The notes beneath the pieces were generated by a model. It was given only the letters and a program-made list of their open reading frames with translations. It ran no database searches and had not been told where the DNA came from. From positions 1-38,148 of the forward strand of contig NZ_WWJT01000474.1 in the NCBI RefSeq assembly GCF_009865385.1: a DNA stretch of 38,148 nt, in the 5' to 3' direction. How positions within the stretch are numbered: the stretch's first letter is position 1; the number at the start of each line of letters is the position of its first letter. The translations under genes were made by a program, and so were the position numbers. Source of the DNA: Streptomyces sp. SID486 (GTDB taxonomy: Bacteria > Actinomycetota > Actinomycetes > Streptomycetales > Streptomycetaceae). Below are positions 15,209 to 23,204 of this stretch, piece by piece.

Positions 15209-16741
15209 TCAGTTGACCTGGCGGGCGAAGCCGCTCCAGAAGCGGTCCCGCAGTTCGCGGCGGAGGATCTTGCCGCTGGGGTTGCGCGGCACGCGGTCGA
15301 TGAACTCGTAGGCCGACGGCAGCTTGAACGCCGCGAGGCGCGGGACCAGGTAGGTGTGCAGGTCCCGTGGGGTCGGACCGGTCCCGGGTGCCGGGACGAC
15401 GAACGCGTGGACCCGTTCGCCCCAGCGCTCGTCGGGTGCGCCGACGACGACCGCCTCGGCCACCTGCGGATGGCCTTCCAGCGCGTGCTCGATCTCGGCC
15501 GGGTAGACGTTCTCGCCGGCGACGAGGACGGCGTCCTTGATCCGGTCACGGATGAAGAGACAGCCGTCACCGTCGATGTACCCGGCGTCGCCGGTGTGGA
15601 TCCACCCGTCGACCAGGGTCTGCGCGGTCTTGTCGGGCAGGCCCCAGTACTCCACCATGCGGGCCGGGGTGTGCAGACACACCTCGCCCGTCTCGCCCGG
15701 CGGCAGCTCCCTGCCCTCGCCGTCGATCACCTTGACCCGGACGCCCGGATAGGGGCGACCGGCGGCCTGCATGCGGGGGCCGCCCCTGACATGGTCGGCC
15801 GGCGGGAGACAGACGGCGGTGTTGCCGGTCTCGGTGAGCCCGTAGATCTGCGCGAACTCGCAGCCCAGCACGGCGAGACTCTCCTCCAGCAGGCTCTCGG
15901 AGATCGGCGAGCCCCCGTAGACGGTCTTGCGGAGGGTGGTGAAGTCCCCGGTGCCGACCCCTGGTTCGGTGAGCATCATGCGGAGCATGGCGGGCACCAC
16001 GCAGGCCGTGGTGATGCCGAGGCCGCGGATCAGGTCGACGGCTGGGCGAGCGGCGAAGGTGCGCATCACCACGATGGTCGTCCCCGCGTTGAGGTTCTGC
16101 GTGGCCCACCACAGCCCGCCGATGTGGAAACCGGGGATGCCGACGAGGGCGATGTCGCCCTGCCGCCAGTCGATCCAGTCGAGGCCCTCGCTCGCGAGGG
16201 CCTCGCGGACGGCGAAGAAACTGCGGTGGGCGAGGACGACTCCCTTGGGGAGTCCGGTGGTGCCGCTGGTGTAGAGCTGTGCGACGGCGGTGTCGGCGGT
16301 TGCGTCCGCTTCCGTCTCGCTGTCCGGGTGTGCGGCCTTCCACCGCGCGAAGTCCGGCCCGAGGGGGACGACCGTCCCGGGCGGCGCGGTGGGCATGCCG
16401 TCGACGACCGGGGCGAACTCGTCCTCCAGGAACAGGAGTCGGGTACCGGAGTCCCGGAGGATGTGGCTCACCTCGGGTGCGGTGAGCCGCCAGTTGACGG
16501 GCACCAGGACGGTGCCGCTCTTGGCGCAGCCGAAGAGGATCTCGTAGTAGTGCTCGGACTCCTTGCCCTGGTAGGCCACGCGGTCACCCTCGGCGAGGCC
16601 GGCGGCCCGGATCGCGTGGGCGATGCGGTTGCTCTCGCGGTGCAGTTCACCGTACGACAGGCTGCGGCCCTCGCAGAGCACGGCCGGGGTGCCGGGCCGG
16701 CGGTCGGCGTGGAAGCGGATGGTCTGGACGAGCGTCTCCAT
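15209..16741 (-). CDS. scoC: Fatty acyl-AMP / acyl-ACP ligase (ScoC, FadD10 type)
   Basis: 510-residue member of the ANL adenylating superfamily. It shows P-loop motif YTSGTTGLPKG (about residue 170), GLTETGNTAV, then the hinge TGDAGYIDGDGCLFIRDR and the catalytic C-terminal Lys in NPSGKILRR. In INLP pathways this enzyme activates the isonitrile fatty acid with ATP and loads it onto the ScoB carrier rather than CoA; the M. tuberculosis counterpart is FadD10. The ATG at 16741 has AAGGGA upstream. The gene starts 20 bp after the thioesterase stop, so it is co-transcribed with it. Confidence 0.94.
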   Translation of the reverse strand: METLVQTIRFHADRRPGTPAVLCEGRSLSYGELHRESNRIAHAIRAAGLAEGDRVAYQGKESEHYYEILFGCAKSGTVLVPVNWRLTAPEVSHILRDSGTRLLFLEDEFAPVVDGMPTAPPGTVVPLGPDFARWKAAHPDSETEADATADTAVAQLYTSGTTGLPKGVVLAHRSFFAVREALASEGLDWIDWRQGDIALVGIPGFHIGGLWWATQNLNAGTTIVVMRTFAARPAVDLIRGLGITTACVVPAMLRMMLTEPGVGTGDFTTLRKTVYGGSPISESLLEESLAVLGCEFAQIYGLTETGNTAVCLPPADHVRGGPRMQAAGRPYPGVRVKVIDGEGRELPPGETGEVCLHTPARMVEYWGLPDKTAQTLVDGWIHTGDAGYIDGDGCLFIRDRIKDAVLVAGENVYPAEIEHALEGHPQVAEAVVVGAPDERWGERVHAFVVPAPGTGPTPRDLHTYLVPRLAAFKLPSAYEFIDRVPRNPSGKILRRELRDRFWSGFARQVN

Positions 16742-16761
16742 GGCGGTCCCTTGTCGATGGC

Positions 16762-17289
16762 TCAGCGGACGTCGACGAACGCGAGCGTCACCTCGCCGTC
16801 GCACCGGCCGCCGTCGGCGTCCCAGTAGCGGTAGGAGGTGTCGGCGTGGAGGAAGGGTCTGCCGCCGCCGGGTTCACGCCGGCTGACGGACCGGATCACC
16901 ATCTCCCCGGAGAACGAGCGGGGGTCGACGGGGCGCCGGTAGGTCCCCGCGAATCGGGTGATGAGGATGTCCGGGAGCTGGCGGCGCCAGAAGTCCTCCA
17001 GGGTCCAGTCCCGGAAGGCGGCGAGGAGTCCTTCCTGTACGGACTTGGCGACCAGGTAGTACATCATCTGGTTGTAGGCGATGTTGGCCTCGACCGAGTT
17101 CAGGTGGCCGGTGTCGTCGATGTAGCAGGACTCCGGGATGGCGAAGCCACAGCGTGCCGAGGCGTGTTCGGGTCCGGCGGCGACGTCGGCGGACTTCAGG
17201 TACCTGCAGTGCTCCTTGTACGGCAGCAGGACCCGGGCGAGCAGCTCGGTGTCCGTGGCGTACGAGCGGTCCACGGCGGGTGTGGTCAT
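16762..17289 (-). CDS. scoD: FcoT-family thioesterase (ScoD, Rv0098 type)
   Basis: 175-residue single hot-dog protein of the FcoT family, recognised by overall sequence and normal length ([35 protein letters not shown]). In INLP biosynthesis this enzyme is reported to promote addition of glycine to an alpha,beta-enoyl-ACP and to release the N-carboxymethyl-3-amino acid, the substrate for the oxidase. Its ATG overlaps the oxidase stop as ATGA, so the two are translationally coupled. Confidence 0.94.
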   Translation of the reverse strand: MTTPAVDRSYATDTELLARVLLPYKEHCRYLKSADVAAGPEHASARCGFAIPESCYIDDTGHLNSVEANIAYNQMMYYLVAKSVQEGLLAAFRDWTLEDFWRRQLPDILITRFAGTYRRPVDPRSFSGEMVIRSVSRREPGGGRPFLHADTSYRYWDADGGRCDGEVTLAFVDVR

Positions 17290-18176
17290 GGCAGCCGTAT
17301 CCCGTCGTGCAGCTTGCGCCCGTCGTGGACGGTGACGCGGTGGGAGACGGCCGGCTCCGGGGTGGTCGTGTGCCGGGCGCGGTGGACGAGGCTGCGGTTG
17401 TCCCAGATCAGCAGATCGCCCTGCTCGAAGGTCTGCAGATGGATGCCGTCGTGCTCGAAGGTGTCGTCGAGCTGGCCGGTGGCCTCCAGGAGGCGCCCGA
17501 GCAGTTGCTCGTCGAGCGGCCGGCCGTCGGCGTCCTCGATGCCGACGGTGAAGCCCTCGCTGATGTACAGGACCGTTTCGCCGGTGAGCGGATGGACGAA
17601 GGTGGTGGGCTGTCTGACGGCCGGTGTCCTGCGCTCGACCTCGTCGACGATCTCGGAGAGGGGGCGGTAGACGTCGTGCGGGCGGATCTTGAAGTACTTG
17701 CGGACCGAGTGGCGGCAGTACGTGCCGGCGATCTCCTTCTTCAGGCCCTCGGACAGGCTGTCGTACGCGCGGCCCATGTCGATGAAGTAGGTGCCGCGGT
17801 TCTTCTCGGGGACGACCTGCGGGTGGATCAGGGTGATGCCGAAGGGGTCGGGCATGAACTGGTAGTCGGCGTGCCAGAACGCGCCCGTCCTCGGCACGCC
17901 TATCTGCCTGCCGTTCTCCGGGACGTTGGAGGAGACGAAGATCTCCTCGAACTCGGGGTGGTGATACATCGGCTCGTAGTAGGTCTCGGGACGGCCGAGG
18001 CGCCTGCCGAGGTCGAGGAACTGCCGGGGCGAGAGGTGCTGCCCCTTCAGTACGGCGATCTTCCTGGTGTAGACGGTCCGCTTGAGCGCCTCGACGTCCG
18101 CGTCGGACGCGTCGGCGGGGTCGAAGCCCTCGACGGTGGCGCCGAGGGATCGGCCGGGGTGTTCGGTGATCTTCAT
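17286..18176 (-). CDS. scoE: Isonitrile-forming Fe(II)/2-oxoglutarate oxidase (ScoE type)
   Basis: 296-residue TauD-fold enzyme. The iron triad is H102-x-D104 (WHADYQF) with H265 in [11 protein letters not shown], and R280 is placed for 2-oxoglutarate. Y66, Y67, Y71 and K163 fall at a constant offset of 30 from residues I recall as contacting the substrate carboxylates in Streptomyces ScoE, so the special substrate pocket seems conserved. The known reaction turns an N-carboxymethyl-3-amino acid into a 3-isocyano acid with loss of CO2. This separates it from ordinary taurine or lipid dioxygenases. The ATG at 18176 follows an AAGGAAGAA-like site. Confidence 0.94.
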   Translation of the reverse strand: MKITEHPGRSLGATVEGFDPADASDADVEALKRTVYTRKIAVLKGQHLSPRQFLDLGRRLGRPETYYEPMYHHPEFEEIFVSSNVPENGRQIGVPRTGAFWHADYQFMPDPFGITLIHPQVVPEKNRGTYFIDMGRAYDSLSEGLKKEIAGTYCRHSVRKYFKIRPHDVYRPLSEIVDEVERRTPAVRQPTTFVHPLTGETVLYISEGFTVGIEDADGRPLDEQLLGRLLEATGQLDDTFEHDGIHLQTFEQGDLLIWDNRSLVHRARHTTTPEPAVSHRVTVHDGRKLHDGIRLP

Positions 18177-18198
18177 GGGGTTCTTCCTTCTCGGAGGG

Positions 18199-18438
18199 TC
18201 AGGCGCCTTTCCTGGCGTCGATCAGTGCCGCGGTGCCGCCGAGGGTGAGGGTGGGGCGCAGTTCGCTGTCGTGCACCGTCACGCCGAGGTCGCGCTCGAT
18301 GCGGATGCTGATGTCGACCATCGTGAGCGAGTCGACGTCCAGTTCGGCGAACGTCGCCTCGGGGCCGAGGCGGCCGGCCGGGACGTCGTGCAACTTGGTG
18401 AGGATGCTGATCAGTCGGTCGTAGGTGGTGGTGCTCAT
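18199..18438 (-). CDS. Second acyl carrier protein of the cluster
   Basis: 79-residue ACP with phosphopantetheine site DVDSLT (Ser37) and the four-helix pattern of fatty-acid/polyketide ACPs ([16 protein letters not shown]). It differs clearly from the ScoB-type ACP in the same operon. Its ATG overlaps the KAS III stop as ATGA, and the oxidase gene follows after 22 bp. Coupling to a KAS III suggests it carries the short beta-ketoacyl group from which the enoyl-ACP substrate of the ScoD enzyme could be made. No KAS III/ACP pair belongs to the minimal five-gene INLP set. Confidence 0.93.
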   Translation of the reverse strand: MSTTTYDRLISILTKLHDVPAGRLGPEATFAELDVDSLTMVDISIRIERDLGVTVHDSELRPTLTLGGTAALIDARKGA

Positions 18439-19493
18439 CGGGTCGTCGTGTCTCCTCGGTCGTTCGGGTCGGCGGGCAGGTGAGCGAGTGCGGGCCAGGT
18501 CAGCAGGCAGGAGCCCCAGGTGAGGCCGCCACCGAACGCGGTGAGCAGCAGCCGGTCGCCGGCGCGGACGGCCTGCCGGGCGGCGGCGTCGGCCAGGGCC
18601 AGCGGGATGGACGCGGCACCGGTGTTGCCGACGGAGCCGACGTTGGTGACACAGCGTTCCCTGGGCAGAGCGAGGTCGTCGGCGACGGAGTGCAGGATGC
18701 GCAGGTTGGCCTGGTGGGGTACGAAGTGGTCGACGTCGCCGGTCTTCCACCCCGCTTTGCTCAGGACGGCGCGCGCGGACCCGGCCATCCGGGTCACGGC
18801 GTGGCGGTAGACCTCGTTGCCGCGCATGGCGAAGTGCCGCTCGTGGCGCTGCACTTCATCGCCGCTGGAACGCTGGCGGGAGCCGCCCGCGGTGATCGTG
18901 ATCAGGTCTTCGTGCGCGCCGTCGCTGCCGAGGTCGAACGCGCCGACCGCGCCGGGCTCGCCGGCCCGTCCCGCTCGCAGGACCACGGCTCCCGCGCCGT
19001 CGCCGAAGATGATCGCGTTGGCCCGGTCCAGCGGGTCCACGATGGTGGAGTAGGTGTCGGCGCCGATGAGCAGGACCCGTTCGGCGACGCCGGCGGTGAT
19101 GAGGCCCGTGGCGGTGGCGAGACCGTACACGAAGCCCGTGCACACCGCTCCGACGTCGAAGGCCGCGGCTCCGGCCAGGCCGAGCCGAGCGGCCACGGCG
19201 GGGGCGGTCGCGGGGCAGGGGCGGTCCGGCGTCGTGGTGGTGACGATCACCGCGCCGACCGGGCCGGCTCCGGCATGGCGCAGGGCACGGCGCCCCGCCT
19301 CCACGGCCAGGTCCGAGGTCGCCTGGCCCTGCTCGATGACGTGGCGGCGGCTGATTCCGGTACGGGTGCGGATCCAGGCGTCGTCGGTGTCTAGCCGCTC
19401 GGCCAGTTCGTCGTTGGTGACGACACGGGGCGGCACCCAGCCGGCGAGGCCGCACAGGACGGCGGCGGGTGGACCGGGGGCGTCGGTGGGCAT
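18435..19493 (-). CDS. Beta-ketoacyl-ACP synthase III (FabH-like)
   Basis: 352-residue KAS III. The catalytic triad is Cys118 (GAVCTGF), His260 (VPHQAN) and Asn290 (SVGNTGAAS). The family landmarks WIRTRTGISRR and GDGAGAVVL are present. The ATG at 19493 follows GGAGAG; the longer frame would add 30 Pro/Arg-rich residues. It is coupled to a dedicated ACP (18199-18438). It likely condenses an acyl-CoA with malonyl-ACP to start the acyl chain. A pathway role in supplying acetoacetyl- or longer ketoacyl-ACP for the isonitrile arm is inference; a housekeeping FabH would normally sit among fab genes. Confidence 0.93.
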   Translation of the reverse strand: MPTDAPGPPAAVLCGLAGWVPPRVVTNDELAERLDTDDAWIRTRTGISRRHVIEQGQATSDLAVEAGRRALRHAGAGPVGAVIVTTTTPDRPCPATAPAVAARLGLAGAAAFDVGAVCTGFVYGLATATGLITAGVAERVLLIGADTYSTIVDPLDRANAIIFGDGAGAVVLRAGRAGEPGAVGAFDLGSDGAHEDLITITAGGSRQRSSGDEVQRHERHFAMRGNEVYRHAVTRMAGSARAVLSKAGWKTGDVDHFVPHQANLRILHSVADDLALPRERCVTNVGSVGNTGAASIPLALADAAARQAVRAGDRLLLTAFGGGLTWGSCLLTWPALAHLPADPNDRGDTTTR

Positions 19494-19544
19494 GGCTGCT
19501 CTCCGGGGGACGAGTTCGGGCCGGGTGCCCGCAGCGGTGCGGGG

Positions 19545-19610
19545 CCGGGGGTGGTGCGGCGGGGGTTGCGAGCCAGGTGGCACGAGCGGATCCGGGGGTG
19601 GTACGGCGGG
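19545..19610. repeat. Two 19-bp direct repeats upstream of the KAS III gene
   Basis: CCGGGGGTGGTGCGGCGGG (19545-19563) recurs with one change at 19592-19610. It lies in the 171-bp gap between the exporter and KAS III genes. No promoter was recognised there. Confidence 0.5.
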
Positions 19611-19664
19611 ACGGCGTGGGCCTCGGGGGGCGCCCGGTCGGAGCGGGGGGGAGCGGCCGGTGGT

Positions 19665-21035
19665 CTACGGGCCCGTGGTCGTCGCGCGTACGGTGAGGGT
19701 CAGCGGTACCCCGCAGGCGATGCCGGCCGCTATCGCGAACACCGCGGCCCTTATGCCGGTCAGCGCGGTGCCGTCCGCCGCCTGCGGGCCGACCGCGCCG
19801 GCCAGGGCGACCAGCACCGCGAGCCCCACCGCGCCACCGACCTGGAGGCTGGTGGAGGCGAGCCCCGAGGCCACGCCCTGGTCGCCGGGCGCGACTCCGG
19901 CGGCGGCGGTGATCCACATACCGGTCCAGGCGGCCCCCTGCCCCAGGCTCAGCAGGACGATGCCCGGTAACAGCAGGGGGTACGGGCCGTGCCGTGTGAG
20001 GGCGAGACCGAGGGCGGCGGCTCCGGCCGCGCCGAGGACCATGCCGCCGACCAGCATCCGGCGTACGCCGACCAAGGCGACCGCCCGCTCCCCCGCCTGG
20101 GTGCCCGCGGCGACCACCACGGCCGGCACCAGGAAGGCGAAGCCGGTCGCGAACGCGCTGTAGCCGCGCACGGATCGGAAGTACAGGGTCAGGAAGTAGG
20201 GCAGGGAACCGAAGGTGGCGCTGTAGACCGCCGTCACCGCCATCGCCCTGACGAGCCCGCGGTGTCCGAACAGCCGCGTGGGCACGAGCGGATGACGCGA
20301 CCGCGTCTCGACGAGCGCGAAAAGCGCCAGCAGGGTCAGCGAGAGCACCGCGCTCACCACGACGGACACGCCGCTCCACCCGGCCTCGGGCGCGTGCACC
20401 AGCAGGAACACCAGCAGGGCGATGCCCCCGGTCCCCGTCAGCGCGCCCGTCAGGTCGAAGCCGCGCACTCCGGTCCGCGGGGCGTCCGGGGGGAACAGCA
20501 CCCAGCCCGCCCAGGCGATCGCCGCCGCCACGGGCACGTTGACGAAGAACACCGACGGCCAGCCGAACGCCTCCACCAGCACCCCGCCGAGCAGGGAGCC
20601 GAAACAGAGACCGCCGGCCCCCGCGGCTCCCCACACCGCCAAGGCCCGGTTCCGCTCGGGCCCTTCGGCGTAGATCGTGTTGATCAGGGACAGGGTGGCC
20701 GGGAACAGCAGGGCGCCGCCTATGCCCTGGACTGCGCGCACGGCGACCAGCACCGCCGGCGCCTCAGCGAACCCTCCCAGCAGCGAGGCACCCGCGTAGA
20801 GCAGCGCCGCGGCGGCGAACGTCCGGCGCCTGCCCAGCAGGTCCGTCGTCCGGCCGCCCAGCAGCAGGAAACCGCCGGTCGTCACGACGTAGGCGCTCAC
20901 CACCCACTGCAGGTCGTGCCCCGAGAACCCGAGTCCGGTGCCCATGTCGGGCAGCGCCACGTAGACGATGTTGAAGTCGAGGGCGATGACCAGTTGAGCC
21001 AGCGCCAGGACGAGCAGGGGCATTCGTGCCGGCAT
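19665..21035 (-). CDS. MFS drug/metabolite exporter (DHA2 type, 14 helices)
   Basis: 456-residue transporter. The first helix reads VIALDFNIVYVALPDMG, the D-x3-(V/N)VALP signature of DHA2 proton antiporters. GRTTDLLGRRR is the motif between helices 2 and 3, and about 14 hydrophobic segments follow. The ATG at 21035 has GAGGGGGA upstream. Position between the oxygenase and KAS III genes of the isonitrile operon points to product export. Leu codon 356 (19968-19970) is TTA, rare in Streptomyces and read by the developmentally regulated bldA tRNA. It is the only in-frame TTA I found in the window, so export may be growth-phase dependent. Confidence 0.93.
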   Translation of the reverse strand: MPARMPLLVLALAQLVIALDFNIVYVALPDMGTGLGFSGHDLQWVVSAYVVTTGGFLLLGGRTTDLLGRRRTFAAAALLYAGASLLGGFAEAPAVLVAVRAVQGIGGALLFPATLSLINTIYAEGPERNRALAVWGAAGAGGLCFGSLLGGVLVEAFGWPSVFFVNVPVAAAIAWAGWVLFPPDAPRTGVRGFDLTGALTGTGGIALLVFLLVHAPEAGWSGVSVVVSAVLSLTLLALFALVETRSRHPLVPTRLFGHRGLVRAMAVTAVYSATFGSLPYFLTLYFRSVRGYSAFATGFAFLVPAVVVAAGTQAGERAVALVGVRRMLVGGMVLGAAGAAALGLALTRHGPYPLLLPGIVLLSLGQGAAWTGMWITAAAGVAPGDQGVASGLASTSLQVGGAVGLAVLVALAGAVGPQAADGTALTGIRAAVFAIAAGIACGVPLTLTVRATTTGP

Positions 21036-21159
21036 CGCCCGGTCCCCCTCACCAGCAGAAAAGTAGAACAACGGCGATCAGATACCTGTTGTGTCGATCA
21101 GTTCGTCGAGAACCGGCGGTGCGGAAGCGCCGGTTGCTCTTCCGGGTTTTGCAGGCGGG

Positions 21160-21915
21160 TCACCCGTCATCCATCAGCCGCCTGACTTCTGAAACGAGTG
21201 CCACCAGTGCCCGGCGTTCCGGGACAGTCGTTTCCGGATGCCAGAGGTCCACGAGGAGACAGGTGCGCGGACGGTCGCCGCCGTTGCGCGCCGCGTGCTC
21301 GAAGGAGTAGTCGAAGAGCAGGCAGTGACCTTCCTGCCAGGCGCGGGTCTCACCGGCGACGGTGAGGCCGCACCCGTCGGGGATGTCGACGGCGAGATGC
21401 AGGTTGATGCTGAAGTTCCACAGATCACAGTGCGGAGCGATGGACGCACCGGGCAGCAGGGTCGAGAAATGGCATTCCAGGAGAGGGCAGATCTTCTCCG
21501 TGTCGACGGCGTACTCCTGGATCACCTTGTGGGCGGTGGGCACGATCGCGGCCGTTTCCGCCACCATGGCACCGTCGCGATACACGTGAAGGGCCCGCCA
21601 GTCCTCCTGCCGCATCAGGTAGTGCGCGTAGTCGGAGAACGACTCTGGGTGGGCCCTCCAGGCGGCATCCAGTTCGGCTTTGATGACCGGATGGGCGGAT
21701 TCCAGAGCCGCGACGACCGGTGCCAGTTCCGGATGGGCGCGCGGCTCGTGCCACGGGGTGGCGGACAGACCCGGCAGGATCCACTTCGCCCCCCTCTGGA
21801 GCGGATGCCTCGGACCGCCTCCTCCAAGTTCCAGCATCCGTTCCACCCTGCGGAGCGATCCCGCCCCGTGCTCGCTTCTGATCCGCGCGAACGCGTGCTC
21901 TGTCTCGGGTGTCAT
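21160..21915 (-). CDS. Aspartyl/asparaginyl beta-hydroxylase-family oxygenase
   Basis: 251 residues. The C-terminal half shows the AspH-family core: LLPGASIAPHCDLWNFSINL, then WQEGHCLLFDYSFEHAARN and RTCLLVDLWHP. The two His (in PHCD and FEHAARN) would bind Fe(II), and the Arg after the second would bind 2-oxoglutarate. Family members hydroxylate protein Asp/Asn, carrier-bound Asp in NRPS systems, or lipids (LpxO). The ATG at 21915 has AGGAGGG upstream. It is the first gene after the sigma-factor terminator and has a candidate ECF promoter, so it probably opens the isonitrile operon. A tailoring or processing role for the lipopeptide is inference. Confidence 0.9.
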   Translation of the reverse strand: MTPETEHAFARIRSEHGAGSLRRVERMLELGGGGPRHPLQRGAKWILPGLSATPWHEPRAHPELAPVVAALESAHPVIKAELDAAWRAHPESFSDYAHYLMRQEDWRALHVYRDGAMVAETAAIVPTAHKVIQEYAVDTEKICPLLECHFSTLLPGASIAPHCDLWNFSINLHLAVDIPDGCGLTVAGETRAWQEGHCLLFDYSFEHAARNGGDRPRTCLLVDLWHPETTVPERRALVALVSEVRRLMDDG

Positions 21916-21965
21916 AGGCCCTCCTGGCTGCTGCCGCGACCGCGCGTCGTACCGCGCCGTCGCAT

Positions 21966-21997
21966 CAGTAGTCGGACGGGACACCGAGTGAGTTCCC
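21966..21997 (-). promoter_or_regulatory. Candidate ECF-sigma promoter of the isonitrile operon
   Basis: Read leftward: GGGAAC (21997-21992), 17-bp spacer, CGACTACTG (21974-21966), 51 bp before the oxygenase start at 21915. The two elements and the spacing are identical to those at 10110-10141. The site lies after the hairpin that ends the sigma-factor gene, as expected for the head of a new transcription unit. Confidence 0.62.
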
Positions 21998-22107
21998 GCC
22001 GGTTCCGGTCACTTGGCGGCACGGACGCCGGTGGCGGCGGACACGAGACGGCAGGCCCCGCGGGGGCGGTGCCACCCCCTCCCCCTGCGTCCGCGGGGAC
22101 GACACCG

Positions 22108-22219
22108 GGCGCCAACTCCTCACCTCTGCCCAGGAGAACGGTGCCGGCGCCAACCCCTCGCCCCTGCCCACGCGAACGGTGCCGGCGCCACCCCTACGGC
22201 ACTGCCCAGGGGTGGCGCC
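22108..22219. repeat. Two 38-bp tandem repeats plus a derived third copy
   Basis: GGCGCCAAC(T/C)CCTC...GAACGGTGCC units occupy 22108-22145 and 22146-22183. A third GGCGCCACCCC copy from 22184 has become the left half of the terminator. The rest of 21998-22107 holds nothing I recognise. Confidence 0.8.
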
Positions 22220-22222
22220 GGC
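22181..22222 (-). terminator. Strong intrinsic terminator of the sigma-factor gene
   Basis: A perfect 15-bp inverted repeat, GCCGGCGCCACCCCT (22181-22195) and its complement (22208-22222), around a 12-nt loop. It begins 10 nt past the stop codon of the leftward ECF sigma gene. There is no U-tract, but stem strength is high. It should separate the sigma gene from the isonitrile operon. Confidence 0.8.
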
Positions 22223-22232
22223 CGGGTCGGCC

Positions 22233-22886
22233 TCAGGCCGCGGCGGTGGCCCGGGCGGGTGTACGGCGGCCGGGCGCCGCCTCCTCCGCGCTCGCATCGG
22301 CGAGTTCGGCCTCGGCGAGCAGAGCCGTGAGGGTCGTCCGGGCGCGGGCCACGCGGGACCGGACCGTGCCCACGGGGCAGCCGCCCAGCCGGGCCGTCTC
22401 CTCGTAGGACAGCCCCAGCAACTGGGTCAGGACGAACGCCTCACGACGTGTGTCGGGGAGCCTGTCCAGCAGGTCGAGGAGTGCGACGCCGTCGTCGAAG
22501 CCGGGCAGACCGCTCGGCTGGGCGTGCTCGACGGCCAGTTGCCAGTCCTGGGTGTCCGCCGTCCGGGGCCGGACGGCGGCGCGGCGGTAGCTGTCGGCGA
22601 CCGCGCAGCGGGCGATGGAGAGCAGCCAGGTACGGGCCGAGGCGCGTCCCTCGAACCGGTGCAGGCTGTCCAGGGCGCGCACGAAGGTGTCCTGGGCCAG
22701 ATCGTCGACGTTCTGGGGGTCGGCGCCCAAATAGGCGACGTAGCGCAGCACGTCGGCGTGCAGGGCGCGCGCGAAGCGGTCCGCCGCGTCCGGGTCACCA
22801 CTTCGGGCGGCCAGCGCCCAGGTGGTTGCCGACGCGTCCGCCGAGGTCCTCCGCGTTCGCGGAGCGGGCAGGACAGAAGTGATCAC
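22233..22886 (-). CDS. ECF RNA polymerase sigma factor, SigC-like
   Basis: 217 residues. Region 2 (about residues 30-95) includes DVLRYVAYLGADPQNVDDLA and FEGRASARTWLLSIAR. Region 4 (about 145-195) includes REAFVLTQLLGLSYEETARL and GCPVGTVRSRVARAR. From memory these match M. tuberculosis SigC unusually well, better than generic ECF factors. GTG 22886 is preferred because GAAGGA lies 6-7 nt upstream; an ATG at 22907 has no such site. No anti-sigma gene is adjacent. In mycobacteria SigC is linked to copper acquisition, including the isonitrile NRPS genes and ctpB; the neighbouring genes here are of those same types. It is a good candidate to read the shared GGAAC-N17-CGACT motif. Confidence 0.93.
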   Translation of the reverse strand: MITSVLPAPRTRRTSADASATTWALAARSGDPDAADRFARALHADVLRYVAYLGADPQNVDDLAQDTFVRALDSLHRFEGRASARTWLLSIARCAVADSYRRAAVRPRTADTQDWQLAVEHAQPSGLPGFDDGVALLDLLDRLPDTRREAFVLTQLLGLSYEETARLGGCPVGTVRSRVARARTTLTALLAEAELADASAEEAAPGRRTPARATAAA

Positions 22887-23027
22887 GAGATGTCCTTCTC
22901 GGGTCATCCGGAGCCCGGCCCGTCGTGGGGCCACGGCTGTCCGGCGAGTGGGGTGCGGCCGTACGGGTGGTACGGCGGTGCCCGGGGCGCGCGCCGACTC
23001 GTGTGCGGGCACGCTCGGCAGGAGCGG

Positions 23028-23156
23028 CTTGGCGCACGGCCGGCACGGTCCTCTCAACGCCGGGCGGCGACTTGGCGCACGGCCGGCAAGGTCCTCTCAG
23101 GGCCGGGCGGCGACTTGGCGCACGGCCGGTGAGGTGCTCCGAGGCCGGGCGCGCAC
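23028..23156. repeat. Three 43-bp tandem repeats upstream of the sigma gene
   Basis: CTTGGCGCACGGCCGG units start at 23028, 23071 and 23114; the first two differ at only a few bases. They fill much of the 318-bp gap between the Met/His-rich membrane protein and the sigma gene, where the sigma promoter must lie. I saw no copy of the GGAAC-N17-CGACT motif there. Confidence 0.88.
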
Positions 23157-23161
23157 GCCCG
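23146..23161 (-). terminator. Small GC hairpin after the copper operon
   Basis: CGGGCG and CGCCCG pair around a CGCA tetraloop, about 45 nt past the stop codon of the leftward gene ending at 23205. It is short and overlaps the last tandem repeat, so it is only a weak terminator candidate. Confidence 0.3.
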
Positions 23162-23204
23162 CCGGGAGACGAAGAGGAGGAGAGCCCCGGTGGATCCGGC
23201 TGTC

